Below are positions 42,983 through 52,619 of a DNA stretch of 64,000 nt, piece after piece. The notes under the pieces are model-generated. The model searched no databases. It was not told where the DNA came from and saw nothing but the letters and a program-made list of their open reading frames with translations. The translations under genes and the position numbers were made by a program. Each line of letters begins with the position of its first letter. Positions within the stretch are counted from its first letter, which is position 1. The DNA is from Rhynchopus sp. YZ270_cl-10 (Eukaryota > Euglenozoa > Diplonemea > Diplonemida > Diplonemidae): the NCBI GenBank assembly GCA_964035575.1, contig OZ037919.1:62001-126000 (forward strand), in the 5' to 3' direction.

Positions 42983-43353
42983 TTTGATAGATCGTACACA
43001 TCCTCAAGAAGTACGCGTTCGTTTTCTTTTGTGTCGCTGCCAAAGATCCCGTGTGTCATAGCGTAGAAGCCTTCATATTTGTCCTCATACTTATGCATGA
43101 ACTTGAAGAACAAACACACAAAGTAGCCACATAGTGCAGAAGAGACATCCTGTATTTGATTGGTGTTGTATGTGAGGGGTTTGTAGTGTGCAGTCAATTC
43201 TTGGGGAGGGGGTAAACCAAGGGGGTCAAAGTAGAAAGTCTGGGGTCCTGCGCTATAGAAACCTACCCAATGTGTTCCTTTACCCTCTCTCTCATCTAAG
43301 TTCATCAAGTACAGCCCATCCATGTTGTCTGTAATCTCATCCCTCATCACCAT
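42979..43353 (-). CDS. Adenovirus-type cysteine protease (Polinton)
   Basis: Shows the adenain/Ulp1-fold order: GTHWVGFY (catalytic His), FYFDPLGLPPP (Asp), IQDVSSALCGYF (Gln-type oxyanion region and catalytic Cys), followed by a helical tail. These proteases cleave capsid precursors during maturation. The coordinates start at the first ATG; the exact start is uncertain. It lies between the hydrophobic virion protein and the PLA2-like protein, the usual neighbourhood in these elements. Confidence 0.82.
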   Translation of the reverse strand: MVMRDEITDNMDGLYLMNLDEREGKGTHWVGFYSAGPQTFYFDPLGLPPPQELTAHYKPLTYNTNQIQDVSSALCGYFVCLFFKFMHKYEDKYEGFYAMTHGIFGSDTKENERVLLEDVYDLSK

Positions 43354-43439
43354 ACCTTTCAGCTCTATGCCCTGATCTCTACACCAGTCTATAATCTCAT
43401 CATCTCGAAGAGGCTCAAGGGACCCGGGTTCTATGTCCC

Positions 43440-43841
43440 CTATTTTTTTAACCTTCTACCAGGTGCTACCAGACCACGCCCATTCACCTTCCTATCAATG
43501 TACTTCCCTGCTGTGCTACCAAGCTGTGTCCCAAGCGAGCCTGCGAGTGCACTTGCTCCTGCTGCCAACAACGGTACCAAGAACTGAAAGAACCCTCCCT
43601 CCTTCCTGTCACCTCCAATGAACAGCAGCTGTGGTTGACTTAAAGTGATGCGTGTTGACCCCTTCTCCTTGACCTTCTCCTTCTGCTTTGAGGTTAGTGG
43701 CAATGGATACCGTTTGATACCACTTGCATGCAACGTGACTGACACTGTCTTGCTCTTCCCACCTAAGGCATCTGCAATCCTCTGCATGTCGACAGGTGAT
43801 ACGTACACTGGAGTCTTCTGATATCTGCTTGTAGTGACCAT
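43440..43841 (-). CDS. Small hydrophobic virion protein (Polinton)
   Basis: About 133 residues from ATG 43841 (MVTTSRYQKTPVYVSPVDMQ). A central hydrophobic, Gly/Ala-rich segment (FFQFLVPLLAAGASALAGSL, then GTQLGSTAGKYI) and a basic C-terminus (GRRLKK) resemble adenovirus pX/pVI-like or membrane-active minor proteins found beside the protease in Polintons. It diverges from the integrase start (43863) with about 20 bp between them. Confidence 0.6.
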   Translation of the reverse strand: MVTTSRYQKTPVYVSPVDMQRIADALGGKSKTVSVTLHASGIKRYPLPLTSKQKEKVKEKGSTRITLSQPQLLFIGGDRKEGGFFQFLVPLLAAGASALAGSLGTQLGSTAGKYIDRKVNGRGLVAPGRRLKK

Positions 43842-43862
43842 TTTTTGTGTAGAAGAAATAAA

Positions 43863-46561
43863 TGAGCTCAAACGAAGTAAGAGTAAACTTGAACAAATTA
43901 TGGCGAGACTCAGGTTACATCACTGATCCTGCGAGGTTGTTTGACTTTCAGTTTGCAGGCGCAGCCGAAGATGGTGAAGAAAAGTATACCCTTGACGAGA
44001 TAGAGGACTACATACACAAGCAGAGGGCATATCAGCTGTTCAGGAAGAAACCAAGCAAGCTGTCGGGTCACATCACAGCCTTCGAGATCAACCACGTCAT
44101 GCAGATGGACCTCCTCGACTTCCAGAAGCTCAAGACAAGGAACAAAGGCTACTCGTGGATCCTGAACTTGATAGACGTCTTTAGTAGAAAGTTGTACACC
44201 AGACCCCTGAAGAACAAGACTATGGGTAGTGTCAAAGAAGCCTTGACAGCAATACTACATCAGATACAGACAGATAAGAAGGACCTTCCTCAAACGATCA
44301 TGAGTGACAACGGGTTAGAATTCAACAACCTGATGGTGAAGGAAGTCTTCAGCGCCCACAGCATAGAACACCAGATGAATGAGGTTGGAGACCATAACGC
44401 CCTTGGGATTGTCGACCGCATCTCTAGAACACTGCGTGAGATCCTGCAAAAGCACTTCGAGATCAACAAGACAGCAAACTGGGTAGACAGCCTTCAGGAG
44501 CTAACGTACGCCTACAACAACAGATACCACAGCACCATCAAGAAGCCTCCGAACCTTGTCACCAACGACGATGTCAGCATACTCATCATGAACCTGGATA
44601 AAGCAAGTGTGTCGCAGTCTAGTGTAAAACCTGGTGATAGAGTGAGGGTGTTGTTGAGTAAGAATATACATGCAAAGGGGACAAAGCAAAAGTTTTCTAG
44701 GGAGATCTTTAGTGTGGTTAGTGTGGCTCAAGTGAATGCAAGACTGAGTAATGGGAGGAAGGTGAGGATTGAGAGGTTGTTGAAAGTGAAAGAGGAGGAG
44801 GCTGAAGACCCAGGAGGGGTCAACGACCCTGAAGACTTTGGTGATGCTCCAAGATCTACTCCAGAACAAGACTTTGGTGATGCTCCGCAAAACACAGCTG
44901 TAGAAGAAGCAGAACACGAGTCACAAATGGACAGCTTCATGAATAAGATTGGTGGTCCTAATTGGAAAGAAGAGGATCTGAACAGTAACCCCAGAGCAGA
45001 GGCAAGAGCAGAACAACGTGCGACTCAGGAGGGGTCAACGGGTAGGAAGAAGAGGGAGAGGGAGCCAGATGACACACAGAAGACTCAGGAGAGGGATGAT
45101 GAACAGAAGACTCAGGAGAGGGATGATGAACAGAAGACTCAGGAGAGGGATGATGAACAGAAGACTCAGGAGAGGGATGATGAACAGAAGACTCAGGAGA
45201 GGGATGATGAACAGAAGACTCAGGAGAGGGATGATGAACAGAAGACTCAGGAGAGGGATGATGAACAGAAGACTCAGGAGAGGGATGATGAACAGAAGAC
45301 TCAGGAGAGGGATGATGAACAGAAGACTCAGGAGAGGGATGATGAACAGAAGACTCAGGAGAGGGATGATGAACAGAAGACTCAGGAGAGGGATGATGAA
45401 CAGAAGACTCAGGAGAGGGATGATGAACAGAAGACTCAGGAGAGGGATGATGAACAGAAGACTCAGGAGAGGGATGATGAACAGAAGACTCAGGAGAGGG
45501 ATGATGAACAGAAGACTCAGGAGAGGGATGATGAACAGAAGACTCAGGAGAGGGATGATGAACAGAAGACTCAGGAGAGGGATGATGAACAGAAGACTCA
45601 GGAGAGGGATGATGAACAGAAGACTCAGGAGAGGGATGATGAACAGAAGACTCAGGAGAGGGATGATGAACAGAAGACTCAGGAGAGGGATGATGAACAG
45701 AAGACTCAGGAGAGGGATGATGAACAGAAGACTCAGGAGAGGGATGATGAACAGAAGACTCAGGAGAGGGATGATGAACAGAAGACTCAGGAGAGGGATG
45801 ATGAACAGAAGACTCAGGAGAGGGATGATGAACAGAAGACTCAGGAGAGGGATGATGAACAGAAGACTCAGGAGAGGGATGATGAACAGAAGACTCAGGA
45901 GAGGGATGATGAACAGAAGACTCAGGAGAGGGATGATGAACAGAAGACTCAGGAGAGGGATGATGAACAGAAGACTCAGGAGAGGGATGATGAACAGAAG
46001 ACTCAGGAGAGGGATGATGAACAGAAGACTCAGGAGAGGGATGATGAACAGAAGACTCAGGAGAGGGATGATGAACAGAAGACTCAGGAGAGGGATGATG
46101 AACAGAAGACTCAGGAGAGGGATGATGAACAGAAGACTCAGGAGAGGGATGATGAACAGAAGACTCAGGAGAGGGATGATGAACAGAAGACTCAGGAGAG
46201 GGATGATGAACAGAAGACTCAGGAGAGGGATGATGAACAGAAGACTCAGGAGAGGGATGATGAACAGAAGACTCAGGAGAGGGATGATGAACAGAAGACT
46301 CAGGAGAGGGATGATGAACAGAAGACTCAGGAGAGGGATGATGAACAGAAGACTCAGGAGAGGGATGATGAACAGAAGACTCAGGAGCCCCCGAAGACCA
46401 ACAAAAGACTTAAGCTCCTCCCACCGATAGACCCATCCTTTGAACGCATGAAGGGCATAGCACAACGAGCATTCCCCACACTCAAACCTGACATACTCAA
46501 TGATGAAACACAGCTGAGACAATTTCTATTTGCTCAAGATAGAATCCGCTTATCAAAATGA
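43863..46561 (+). CDS. Retrovirus-type integrase with giant 9-residue repeat tail (Polinton)
   Basis: About 899 residues. The rve core runs over about 75-225: MDLLDFQKL with its acidic residue near 83, WILNLIDVFSRKLY, then MSDNGLEF with Asp149, and a helix with the NNRYHSTIKKPP signature. A chromo/SH3-like segment (PGDRVRVLLSKN, about 260-320) follows. Residues ~403-842 are the repeat DDEQKTQER, encoded by a 27-bp unit: 47 exact copies plus a variant at each end. A conserved C-terminal stretch (PPIDPSFERMKGIAQRAFPT) follows the repeat. Polinton integrases insert the element DNA. The repeat is absent from typical relatives. Confidence 0.9.
45068..46387 (+). repeat. 27-bp in-frame coding satellite
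   Basis: Unit GATGATGAACAGAAGACTCA plus GGAGAGG. There are 47 exact units (45095-46363), with one DDTQ variant before and one truncated unit after. The period is a multiple of three, so the frame is kept. No synonymous drift is visible, so the expansion is recent. Confidence 0.98.
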
Positions 46562-47964
46562 GCTTCTACAATTTGAGTGAGAAAACCAAGAGACACTCCG
46601 ATGTCAGTGGGTACGACTACATCACCATCCAAGACACTGGGAAGTCAAGCAACCTGCAGAACCAGTTTGGAAGAGTCGAGCGGGACTTCACCTTCACCCT
46701 TCTTGACCAGAGCAGCCACATCATCCCCTCTGAAGGGTTCTTGGAGATGTCCTTCAAGATGGTAAAGGTCAACGCAGGTGGTAACGGGTATGAAGACCTT
46801 GCAGCACACAAGACCCTGGATGCTACAGAAGCATGGACCTTTGCTGACAATGATGATAACAAAGCTGCCTTCGCGTCAAATGTGCTCAACTTCTTCAGAA
46901 GGAAGTCACTCAAGATCGGTGGGGTCAACATCGAGGACACTCCCAACTTTGCAGGACAGCAGATGAATGCAGAGTCGCTCATTCACTTCACCAATCAATA
47001 CGATGACACTGTGGGGAGCAATCTACTTAGCCACTACATCACTTGGAAGGATGCTGTTAATGATGACTTTGTGGATGGGTTCAATGACACTGCAAACAGA
47101 GACTCAAGCACTTCACACCGCGCAAGACGCACCACAGGGAACAGAGAGATACACTGCATGGTTCCTCTCAGTCTTATTTTCAACATATTCCAGCACCACA
47201 AGAAGATGTTCACCAACATACCTATGGAGTTCAACTTTGAGGTGAATGACGACAGTGCTCTAGTTCTTCGCTCTTCTGGGGTTAGTGACCGTGCACTGAA
47301 CTGGGTTGGGTATGGTATGAGGATCTGGATGCCTCGTGTCACCTTGGCTCCTTCACCGCTCGCTGGAGTTCTCAGCTACATCAACAAGTCTGGTATGGTT
47401 CAAGCGGTCTTTGAGTCTTCACAAATTCAGAGGAAGGAGTTTGCAGCTGGCGACACATACATCTCCTGGCCTGTACCAATCAAGTCGCACACAAGGATCA
47501 AACGTGCTATCATCTTCTGCCAAACGAAAGCCAGGGAAACGAGTCAAGAGCATGATATGTCGCGCTTTGACAGTGGTATGGTGAGGAAGATCTCTGTTGA
47601 CCTGAACGGCATCAAGGTACCAAGCAAGGATCTGGAAATTGAGGTGGGTAAGAACAAGTGGGAGTCTGCCTACAAGGAGTACATGAAGATGCATAGTGCC
47701 TACAAGGATCCTGAGGGAATGGGGTTCACCACTCAAGGGCTGCTCTCCTACAACGACTGGAAGTACTACCCCATGTACTGCTTTGACCTTCAGAACACAT
47801 TGAACCAAGACAGTGTCTCAAGCACCCAGGCAAACACCTTGACAGTGAACATTGAGAGAGAGGTCAGCTACGACATGTACCTGTATTGTTTGGTGTACTA
47901 CGATAAGGTTGTTGACTTTAACCTGAAGACAGGGATTGTGCAAGAGGTCAGTGCTGTGCTCTAG
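46558..47964 (+). CDS. Major capsid protein, double jelly-roll type (Polinton)
   Basis: 468 residues, overlapping the integrase stop by 4 bp. The start MSFYNLSEKTKRHSDVSGYD and blocks such as EIHCMVPLSLIFNIFQHHKK, MPRVTLAPSPLAGVL, EFAAGDTYISWPVP and NIEREVSYDMYLYCLVYYD fit Polinton/adintovirus-like capsid proteins. Beta-strands alternate with loops, followed by a C-terminal VDFNLKTGIVQEVS. It forms the icosahedral shell as trimers. The frame looks whole. Confidence 0.82.
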   Translation: MSFYNLSEKTKRHSDVSGYDYITIQDTGKSSNLQNQFGRVERDFTFTLLDQSSHIIPSEGFLEMSFKMVKVNAGGNGYEDLAAHKTLDATEAWTFADNDDNKAAFASNVLNFFRRKSLKIGGVNIEDTPNFAGQQMNAESLIHFTNQYDDTVGSNLLSHYITWKDAVNDDFVDGFNDTANRDSSTSHRARRTTGNREIHCMVPLSLIFNIFQHHKKMFTNIPMEFNFEVNDDSALVLRSSGVSDRALNWVGYGMRIWMPRVTLAPSPLAGVLSYINKSGMVQAVFESSQIQRKEFAAGDTYISWPVPIKSHTRIKRAIIFCQTKARETSQEHDMSRFDSGMVRKISVDLNGIKVPSKDLEIEVGKNKWESAYKEYMKMHSAYKDPEGMGFTTQGLLSYNDWKYYPMYCFDLQNTLNQDSVSSTQANTLTVNIEREVSYDMYLYCLVYYDKVVDFNLKTGIVQEVSAVL

Positions 47965-47966
47965 AA

Positions 47967-47990
47967 AATACATATCTGTTGATATGTATT
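47967..47990. terminator. Palindrome between convergent Polinton genes (site 2)
   Basis: AATACATATC (47967-47976) pairs perfectly with GATATGTATT (47981-47990), loop TGTT. It begins 3 bp after the capsid stop, and the convergent polymerase stop is at 48044. Confidence 0.65.
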
Positions 47991-48043
47991 CCTTCTCACT
48001 TCTCACTTCTTTCGAGGGTCTGTAAGTGTCATGGGTCTATTCT

Positions 48044-49330
48044 TCAGTCACTGTAGGCCTTCGTTGTTATCCCATCATCACAAATATACCTCTTGTCGTC
48101 GAACGCACTCAATGCTATCTTCTGTCCCCTTGTGATGTATATCTGGTGATCCCTCTTCTCGAAGCTATTGATCGTCACAACATGCTTCTTATGGGATTCA
48201 AGAGTGTTCCGATATGCATCTAGGTTTAGAGTTTTACTGACAGAACGTGCAATACCTTTAGCCTTGTTGTCATCGTTTTTCTTCATCGTGGAGTATGCAT
48301 AACACTTTGGCCTCAATCCAACAAACTCTACCATCACATCACCTGCAAGCTCATCCTTGAACTTCCCTGGGACCTTCTTGTTGTCTACGTTGAGAAGCTT
48401 GTGGTCTTTGGGGTAGTTGCTGAAGTCAAAGTCTTCAGACAGCTTGGCCAGCTCCTCGTCAAGGTCTTTCGTTGTTATCTCCAGCACATAGCTGTCAGTG
48501 TCGGTGTATGCCATTGTTATGTTCTCCCTTCCGAAATGGGGGATGAGGGTTTCGTAGAAGAACTTGCTCATAAGAAGCTTGCTGTAGTCCAGGATTTGTG
48601 AGCCAATGTAAACAGGCTTGTCAAGAGTTGCTTTCTTTTGGTTGAACTGAAGCAACTTACTGCTCTTCAGGTCGACGGTGTGGTATTTGAAGAAGGTATT
48701 GCTTTGATGTTTTGCTATGTACGTCTTCAATTCCTCCTCTGTCATTGGGACTTCCTTACCCTTCACTATCTTGGTCTTGTTGTAAGGAATGTTCTTCATC
48801 TCTAACCTACCACGAACATTTTCCATGGTCTTCCCATAGATCGAATTGTTCATCAACTTGTACAGGTCCTTATCGAAATCGTTCTCTGCCTGGGCTCTCA
48901 ATGCACTGTTCTTGTCGATGTATGACTTCATGATGTAGTCCTGCTTGAATGATATCATACGATGAACCTTCTTCAACTTTAGACCATGCTTGATCAAAAA
49001 CTGTAAGTACTCAATGTGGTATCCCTGCTTCACTCTGTCTTTGAAGTCTGCAATAAGCTTTGAAGTCTCTGCATGCTTCTCCTCACCAAGTACATTCTTC
49101 TGGTAGTCTGATAGCTCTTCAGTTTTGACAGGCCTGTTGTATGGTGCAAGAGGGAAGTCCCAGTGTTTGTCGTGGAGGTCTGAAGGGTACTCAAGGTCAA
49201 CTTCAATAACATATCCTGTGTCACTCTTTGGATCATAGTTCACAATCATCTCCTCAGTCTCCTCCAAAGTCTTGACTGCGCTCCACTTAAAGTCAGCATA
49301 GGGGAGCTTCTTGCACATGGCCCATCCATA
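48044..49330 (-). CDS. Protein-primed DNA polymerase B, C-terminal part (Polinton, fossil)
   Basis: Family B polymerase of the protein-primed type that replicates Polinton DNA. Visible motifs: YGWAMCKKLPYADFKW, FPLAPYNRPV, KLMNNSIYGKTMENVR (motif B with the KxxxNSxYG core), AYTDTDSYVLEI (motif C, DTDS) and KCYAYS near the end. The segment abuts the nested pogo-like transposon complex at its upstream side, so only part of the gene lies here. An in-frame extension to 49639 is transposon sequence, not polymerase. Confidence 0.88.
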   Translation of the reverse strand, partial: YGWAMCKKLPYADFKWSAVKTLEETEEMIVNYDPKSDTGYVIEVDLEYPSDLHDKHWDFPLAPYNRPVKTEELSDYQKNVLGEEKHAETSKLIADFKDRVKQGYHIEYLQFLIKHGLKLKKVHRMISFKQDYIMKSYIDKNSALRAQAENDFDKDLYKLMNNSIYGKTMENVRGRLEMKNIPYNKTKIVKGKEVPMTEEELKTYIAKHQSNTFFKYHTVDLKSSKLLQFNQKKATLDKPVYIGSQILDYSKLLMSKFFYETLIPHFGRENITMAYTDTDSYVLEITTKDLDEELAKLSEDFDFSNYPKDHKLLNVDNKKVPGKFKDELAGDVMVEFVGLRPKCYAYSTMKKNDDNKAKGIARSVSKTLNLDAYRNTLESHKKHVVTINSFEKRDHQIYITRGQKIALSAFDDKRYICDDGITTKAYSD

Positions 49331-49589
49331 TACAGTAAACACTCTAATTAATAAGCATCTAATTCGTGAATTCCCAATTCGTGAATTCCTAATTCGTGAA
49401 TCGTGAATTAAAATTTTTTTGGGAGAAATCATACAAGTAAAACGGACGTCACGGAAATGAAAAAAAAATGCTCGACCCACTGCCGTCGTTGCCGTGAAAA
49501 ATAAAAAAAAACGGCCGTGAAAAAAAAGCGCCTTTCTTATGTACAAAAATTTCACGGCCGTTAAAAAAAAACAACGGCCGTGAATTTTT

Positions 49590-50080
49590 TGTACAAGTAT
49601 TTGAAGGAAGACACAGTGAAATATGAGAAAAAGCGCCACTCAAGAACCATCCCACCTGATTTTTACCCCGCGGATAGGCGCAGATAGGAACGTACGGACC
49701 AAACCCTACCCATTTCCCCTATATTCCCACAATCCACCTGATGTTTACCCCTGAAGAAAAGGAGGGTAGGGCAGGAGAGGACCGGTTAAGTGGTATCGCA
49801 CAGAAAACTGCGCTGGGTACTGGGTACTCTTGTAGGGTCTTGTTGCCTTTTGGCACATGTATTGTACCCACGGTGTGTTGTGTTCACTGCTCTGAAGGTG
49901 CTGGCTCTCATCTACCTGATGGGGTAAGTGACACAGCATCTGACCCATCTGTAATCTTCTGGTTTCAACACTGCCTTTCAGTTCAGCGTCCCGAACGTCT
50001 CACAACCTCTTATTACTCTTTGCCCGAGAAGGATGTGTTTGGACTCACTCAAACCCCGTTCATCACTCTTGTGCCAAAGA
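49590..50080. other. Interior of the 2.6-kb element, unassigned
   Basis: A plus-strand frame at 49741-50181 reads through a Cys/His-bearing stretch (CCVHCSEGAGSHLPDGV), but its end lies in the dispersed repeat. No family recognised. Confidence 0.3.
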
Positions 50081-50889
50081 AAGTGAAGTTATTAATGCAG
50101 GCACCTCCGACTGACCCACTTATGATGCCAGCCATCCGGATGAAAGCACAAGTACCCTGCGGCCAACAACAGAAGATGTAAAAAGGAACCCTAATGACTG
50201 GCCCGTACCGTAAGAGAACGAGGGCGGTTCACAACCGCTCGACAGCCGGCGGCCCACCTTCCGTTGAAGAGTTGTGAGCTTACAAATACTGCAGTTCGCT
50301 GCACCCAACGCTTGGTGCACGATAGTCTACACAAGAGAGCAGAAACCCAAAAACACGAAAAGGGGTGGGCGGCGGGGTCACAACATCTCTCTCTTGGCGC
50401 CCCATGCTGTACCGACAGTTGGGCCTCACCCTTTCTCTTAGGGATATACATGGACGTCCTTACAGGCAGCACACCGTAACCCAAAGGCGTGGCAGAGAGA
50501 CTCCGCAGAGCGACTCTGGCCTGACCGCTGGCCATTTATGCTCGAGCACCCATCACAGCATAGGGGAGCCAACCTGACCCAGCATTTATATACCCTGCCA
50601 GGGTGAACTTGCTTAAAAGAGGGCAGGGGCGTTTAGACCCTGAGGACTAGGGGAAGTCCTGCATACCCCAACAGAAAGACAAAGGCTATGCACTGGTGAT
50701 AAAGGAGAGGCAGGGTTGCTGAAAAACAAAAAGAACCTGAAGGCACAAAAACGCAGCCGCCCCGCATACCTCTCCTCGCCTCCTGTTTTGTAATCTCTCA
50801 GGTAGCAGACATCGGTTCGAGCGGTCAACACCTTCATAGAGTTTCTGGAGGAACGGACCCCCGGATGCAATTTAAGGTACAGCCCAGGA
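50081..50889. repeat. ~805-bp dispersed repeat, copy 2
   Basis: Matches 28457-29259 almost base for base. Differences include a GCAGCC insertion near 50752 and scattered substitutions. Here it sits inside the nested 2.6-kb element. Confidence 0.85.
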
Positions 50890-51800
50890 GGACCTAACCC
50901 TACCTGAAAGAAAACATCGGACAAACAGTACAAGTTCACGGGAGCAAAAGGGTGGACCCCTCTCTCTGCGCGTTTCTCGCCAACGTAGCGAAGAAGATCC
51001 AGAGGTGTCCAGTACGTGATGCGGTCTATTTTCCGACGAAAAAGACGGAGGATAGTGCGCGTGACCAGTTGTGCAATGGTGTGCTGATTCTGTCGGAAGA
51101 CTTTGCACTGGAAGCTGAAGAACACTGCAAATGGTTCAACACAGATGAGGTTCGTCTCACAGTATTGCTGTGTGCTCCACAACGGAAAGACCATCAAATA
51201 TGAGAAGAGTACTTTGCTCAAGAACCGGGTTACAAGTGCTGAAACACGAGAAATATGCCACTCCGAAGAACCCGGAGCACGTACGAGTGTTCAGAAATGC
51301 CACGCTCCAACCACAATGAACAGTGGGGTGAAAACGTGGGCGGGCAGCGGGAGACCAGCGCAGTGAGGAGAGCAGGAGCGCAGCAGGGCACGCAGGTGAT
51401 GGTTTGGATAAGTCCATTTCCTGTGAGAGTGGAATCCGGTCGAAGTCATAGTGGGGACGGAACAAAGGTTGCAGCTGAGCTGTTCTCCAGGCGTGAGTGG
51501 CAGATTGTTGATACGGAGGCTGTTGTTCAGAGACAACCGGTGTATGAGGATGCTCCCCATCAGACGCTGGAGGTAGCATCAATACTGTCCTTCAGGGCAG
51601 TAGGGATAACTCCACAGTTCGACACACAGTTAGGCCACGGCGACCTGTCAGCAGTTGTGACGGAGTGGAAACTAGGATCTGAGCGTAAAGCATTGCAGGC
51701 AGGGCAGGACCACCATGAGTGCTCATTCGTGTCGTCAGCTTCCCGATCGCAGTGGGGCCAATTTTTTTTTGCACTTTTTATGTTGCTTTTACCCCCCCAA
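50890..51800. other. Interior of the 2.6-kb element with unassigned frames
   Basis: Plus-strand frames overlap at 50952-51203 (LILSEDFALEAEEHCKWFNT), 51103-51366 and 51255-51806. The minus-strand frame 50613-51221 continues into the repeat. They may be remains of one protein, but none matches a family I know. Confidence 0.35.
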
Positions 51801-52109
51801 GAATGACTTGGGAGGGATGGGAAAGGGGGTCTGGCCCTGTCTACGAACGAAAAAGAAGAAACAAGCAAAAAGCGTGGAAATATTTCACGGCCGTGATCAA
51901 TGCAAAATTTCACGGCCGTTAAATTTTTCAGATTTTCTTCACGGCCGTGACCTCCCCGACAAAAAAAATTTATTCCCGTCGTGACGGCCGTTATACTTGT
52001 ATGAGAAATGTTTCGTAAATAATTAATTATTTTTTCCGGCGGAGCCGAAAATTTTTTTTGACATGATACTGTTTGTTGAGGTTTGTATGGGAGGCCTGAT
52101 TGTATGGAA

Positions 52110-52153
52110 GACGCTGATGACCAGGTCACCCTAGTGACCTGGTCATCAGCGTC
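52110..52153. repeat. Perfect 20-bp fold-back in the transposase fragment
   Basis: GACGCTGATGACCAGGTCAC (52110-52129) is followed by CCTA and its exact reverse complement (52134-52153). It coincides with the point where the transposase frame ends. Confidence 0.9.
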
Positions 52154-52470
52154 AAACGGACCAGCCGATCCTCCTCGTCATTCGTGAGAAGAGACTTCGG
52201 GCCACGTTTGGAACGAGTGAAGTACTCCCCCGTATTTTTCATGTGTGTGACGTACTTCGTGAGGACGGCTGCGGAGACCGTTTTGTCAGGATGCTCTTGG
52301 TTCCAACGACGAACGACTTCGATCTGCATAACCCCCGCCACCATAGCAGCGTCCGTCAGCTGCTGGATCTCCTCATCAGAGAGGAGCGTGTTCTTCTTGG
52401 TGGTGGTGCCGATCTCGAGCCCGTTGTACGGGCTAATGGGTGTGAAAGGAGGGTCGTGTAGAGTATTGAT
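52126..52470 (-). pseudogene. Pogo-like transposase, N-terminal fragment
   Basis: The frame is open from the TIR to a stop at 52126. It reads LSDEEIQQLTDAA, EVVRRWNQEHPDKT, VLTKYVTHMKNTGEYF, then KRGPKSLLTNDEEDRLVRLT. The last block matches the second helix-turn-helix of CENP-B/pogo transposases (GRPxxLTxEEE pattern). The frame ends at the 20-bp fold-back, after which the catalytic DDE part is missing. The first ATG is at 52344. Confidence 0.65.
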
Positions 52471-52619
52471 TAGAGTGTTTACTGTAGTACTGTATAGTAG
52501 GTATTCTTAATTCGTGAACACCTAATTCATGAATTCCTAATTCGTGAATGAATTATTTATTTTTTTCCGGATTTTACCGAATTCACGAATTAGGAATTCA
52601 CGAAATAGAGGCCGTACTG

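Larger units (their letters stand above)
49430..52003. mobile_element. 2.6-kb TIR element nested in the pogo-like element
   Basis: Ends CATACAAGTAAAACGG and, inverted, CATACAAGTATAACGG are flanked by a 6-bp target duplication AGAAAT (49424-49429, 52004-52009). Both ends carry repeated ACGGCCGT palindromes (about 49515-49580 and 51888-51990). The interior contains copy 2 of the 805-bp repeat and unassigned frames. No transposase was recognised. A 6-bp duplication is unusual for common superfamilies, though known for Polintons and Dada elements. Confidence 0.75.
49333..52619. mobile_element. Pogo-like Tc1/mariner-superfamily complex
   Basis: Left end TA then CAGTAAACACTCTAAT at 49331; the same end appears inverted at 52469-52486 (ATTAGAGTGTTTACTG then TA). 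A further ~130-bp remnant continues to ACTG/TA at 52616-52621. All ends share TAATTCGTGAATTCC subterminal repeats. A transposase fragment with a CENP-B-like helix-turn-helix lies at 52126-52470. The flanks belong to different Polinton genes (polymerase on the left, fibre on the right), so more than one simple insertion happened here. Confidence 0.75.

Noticed and set aside
49325-49639. N-terminal extension of the polymerase frame to 49639
   Set aside because: This stretch is pogo-like and nested-element terminal sequence (TAATTCGTGAATT and ACGGCCGT repeats), not polymerase.
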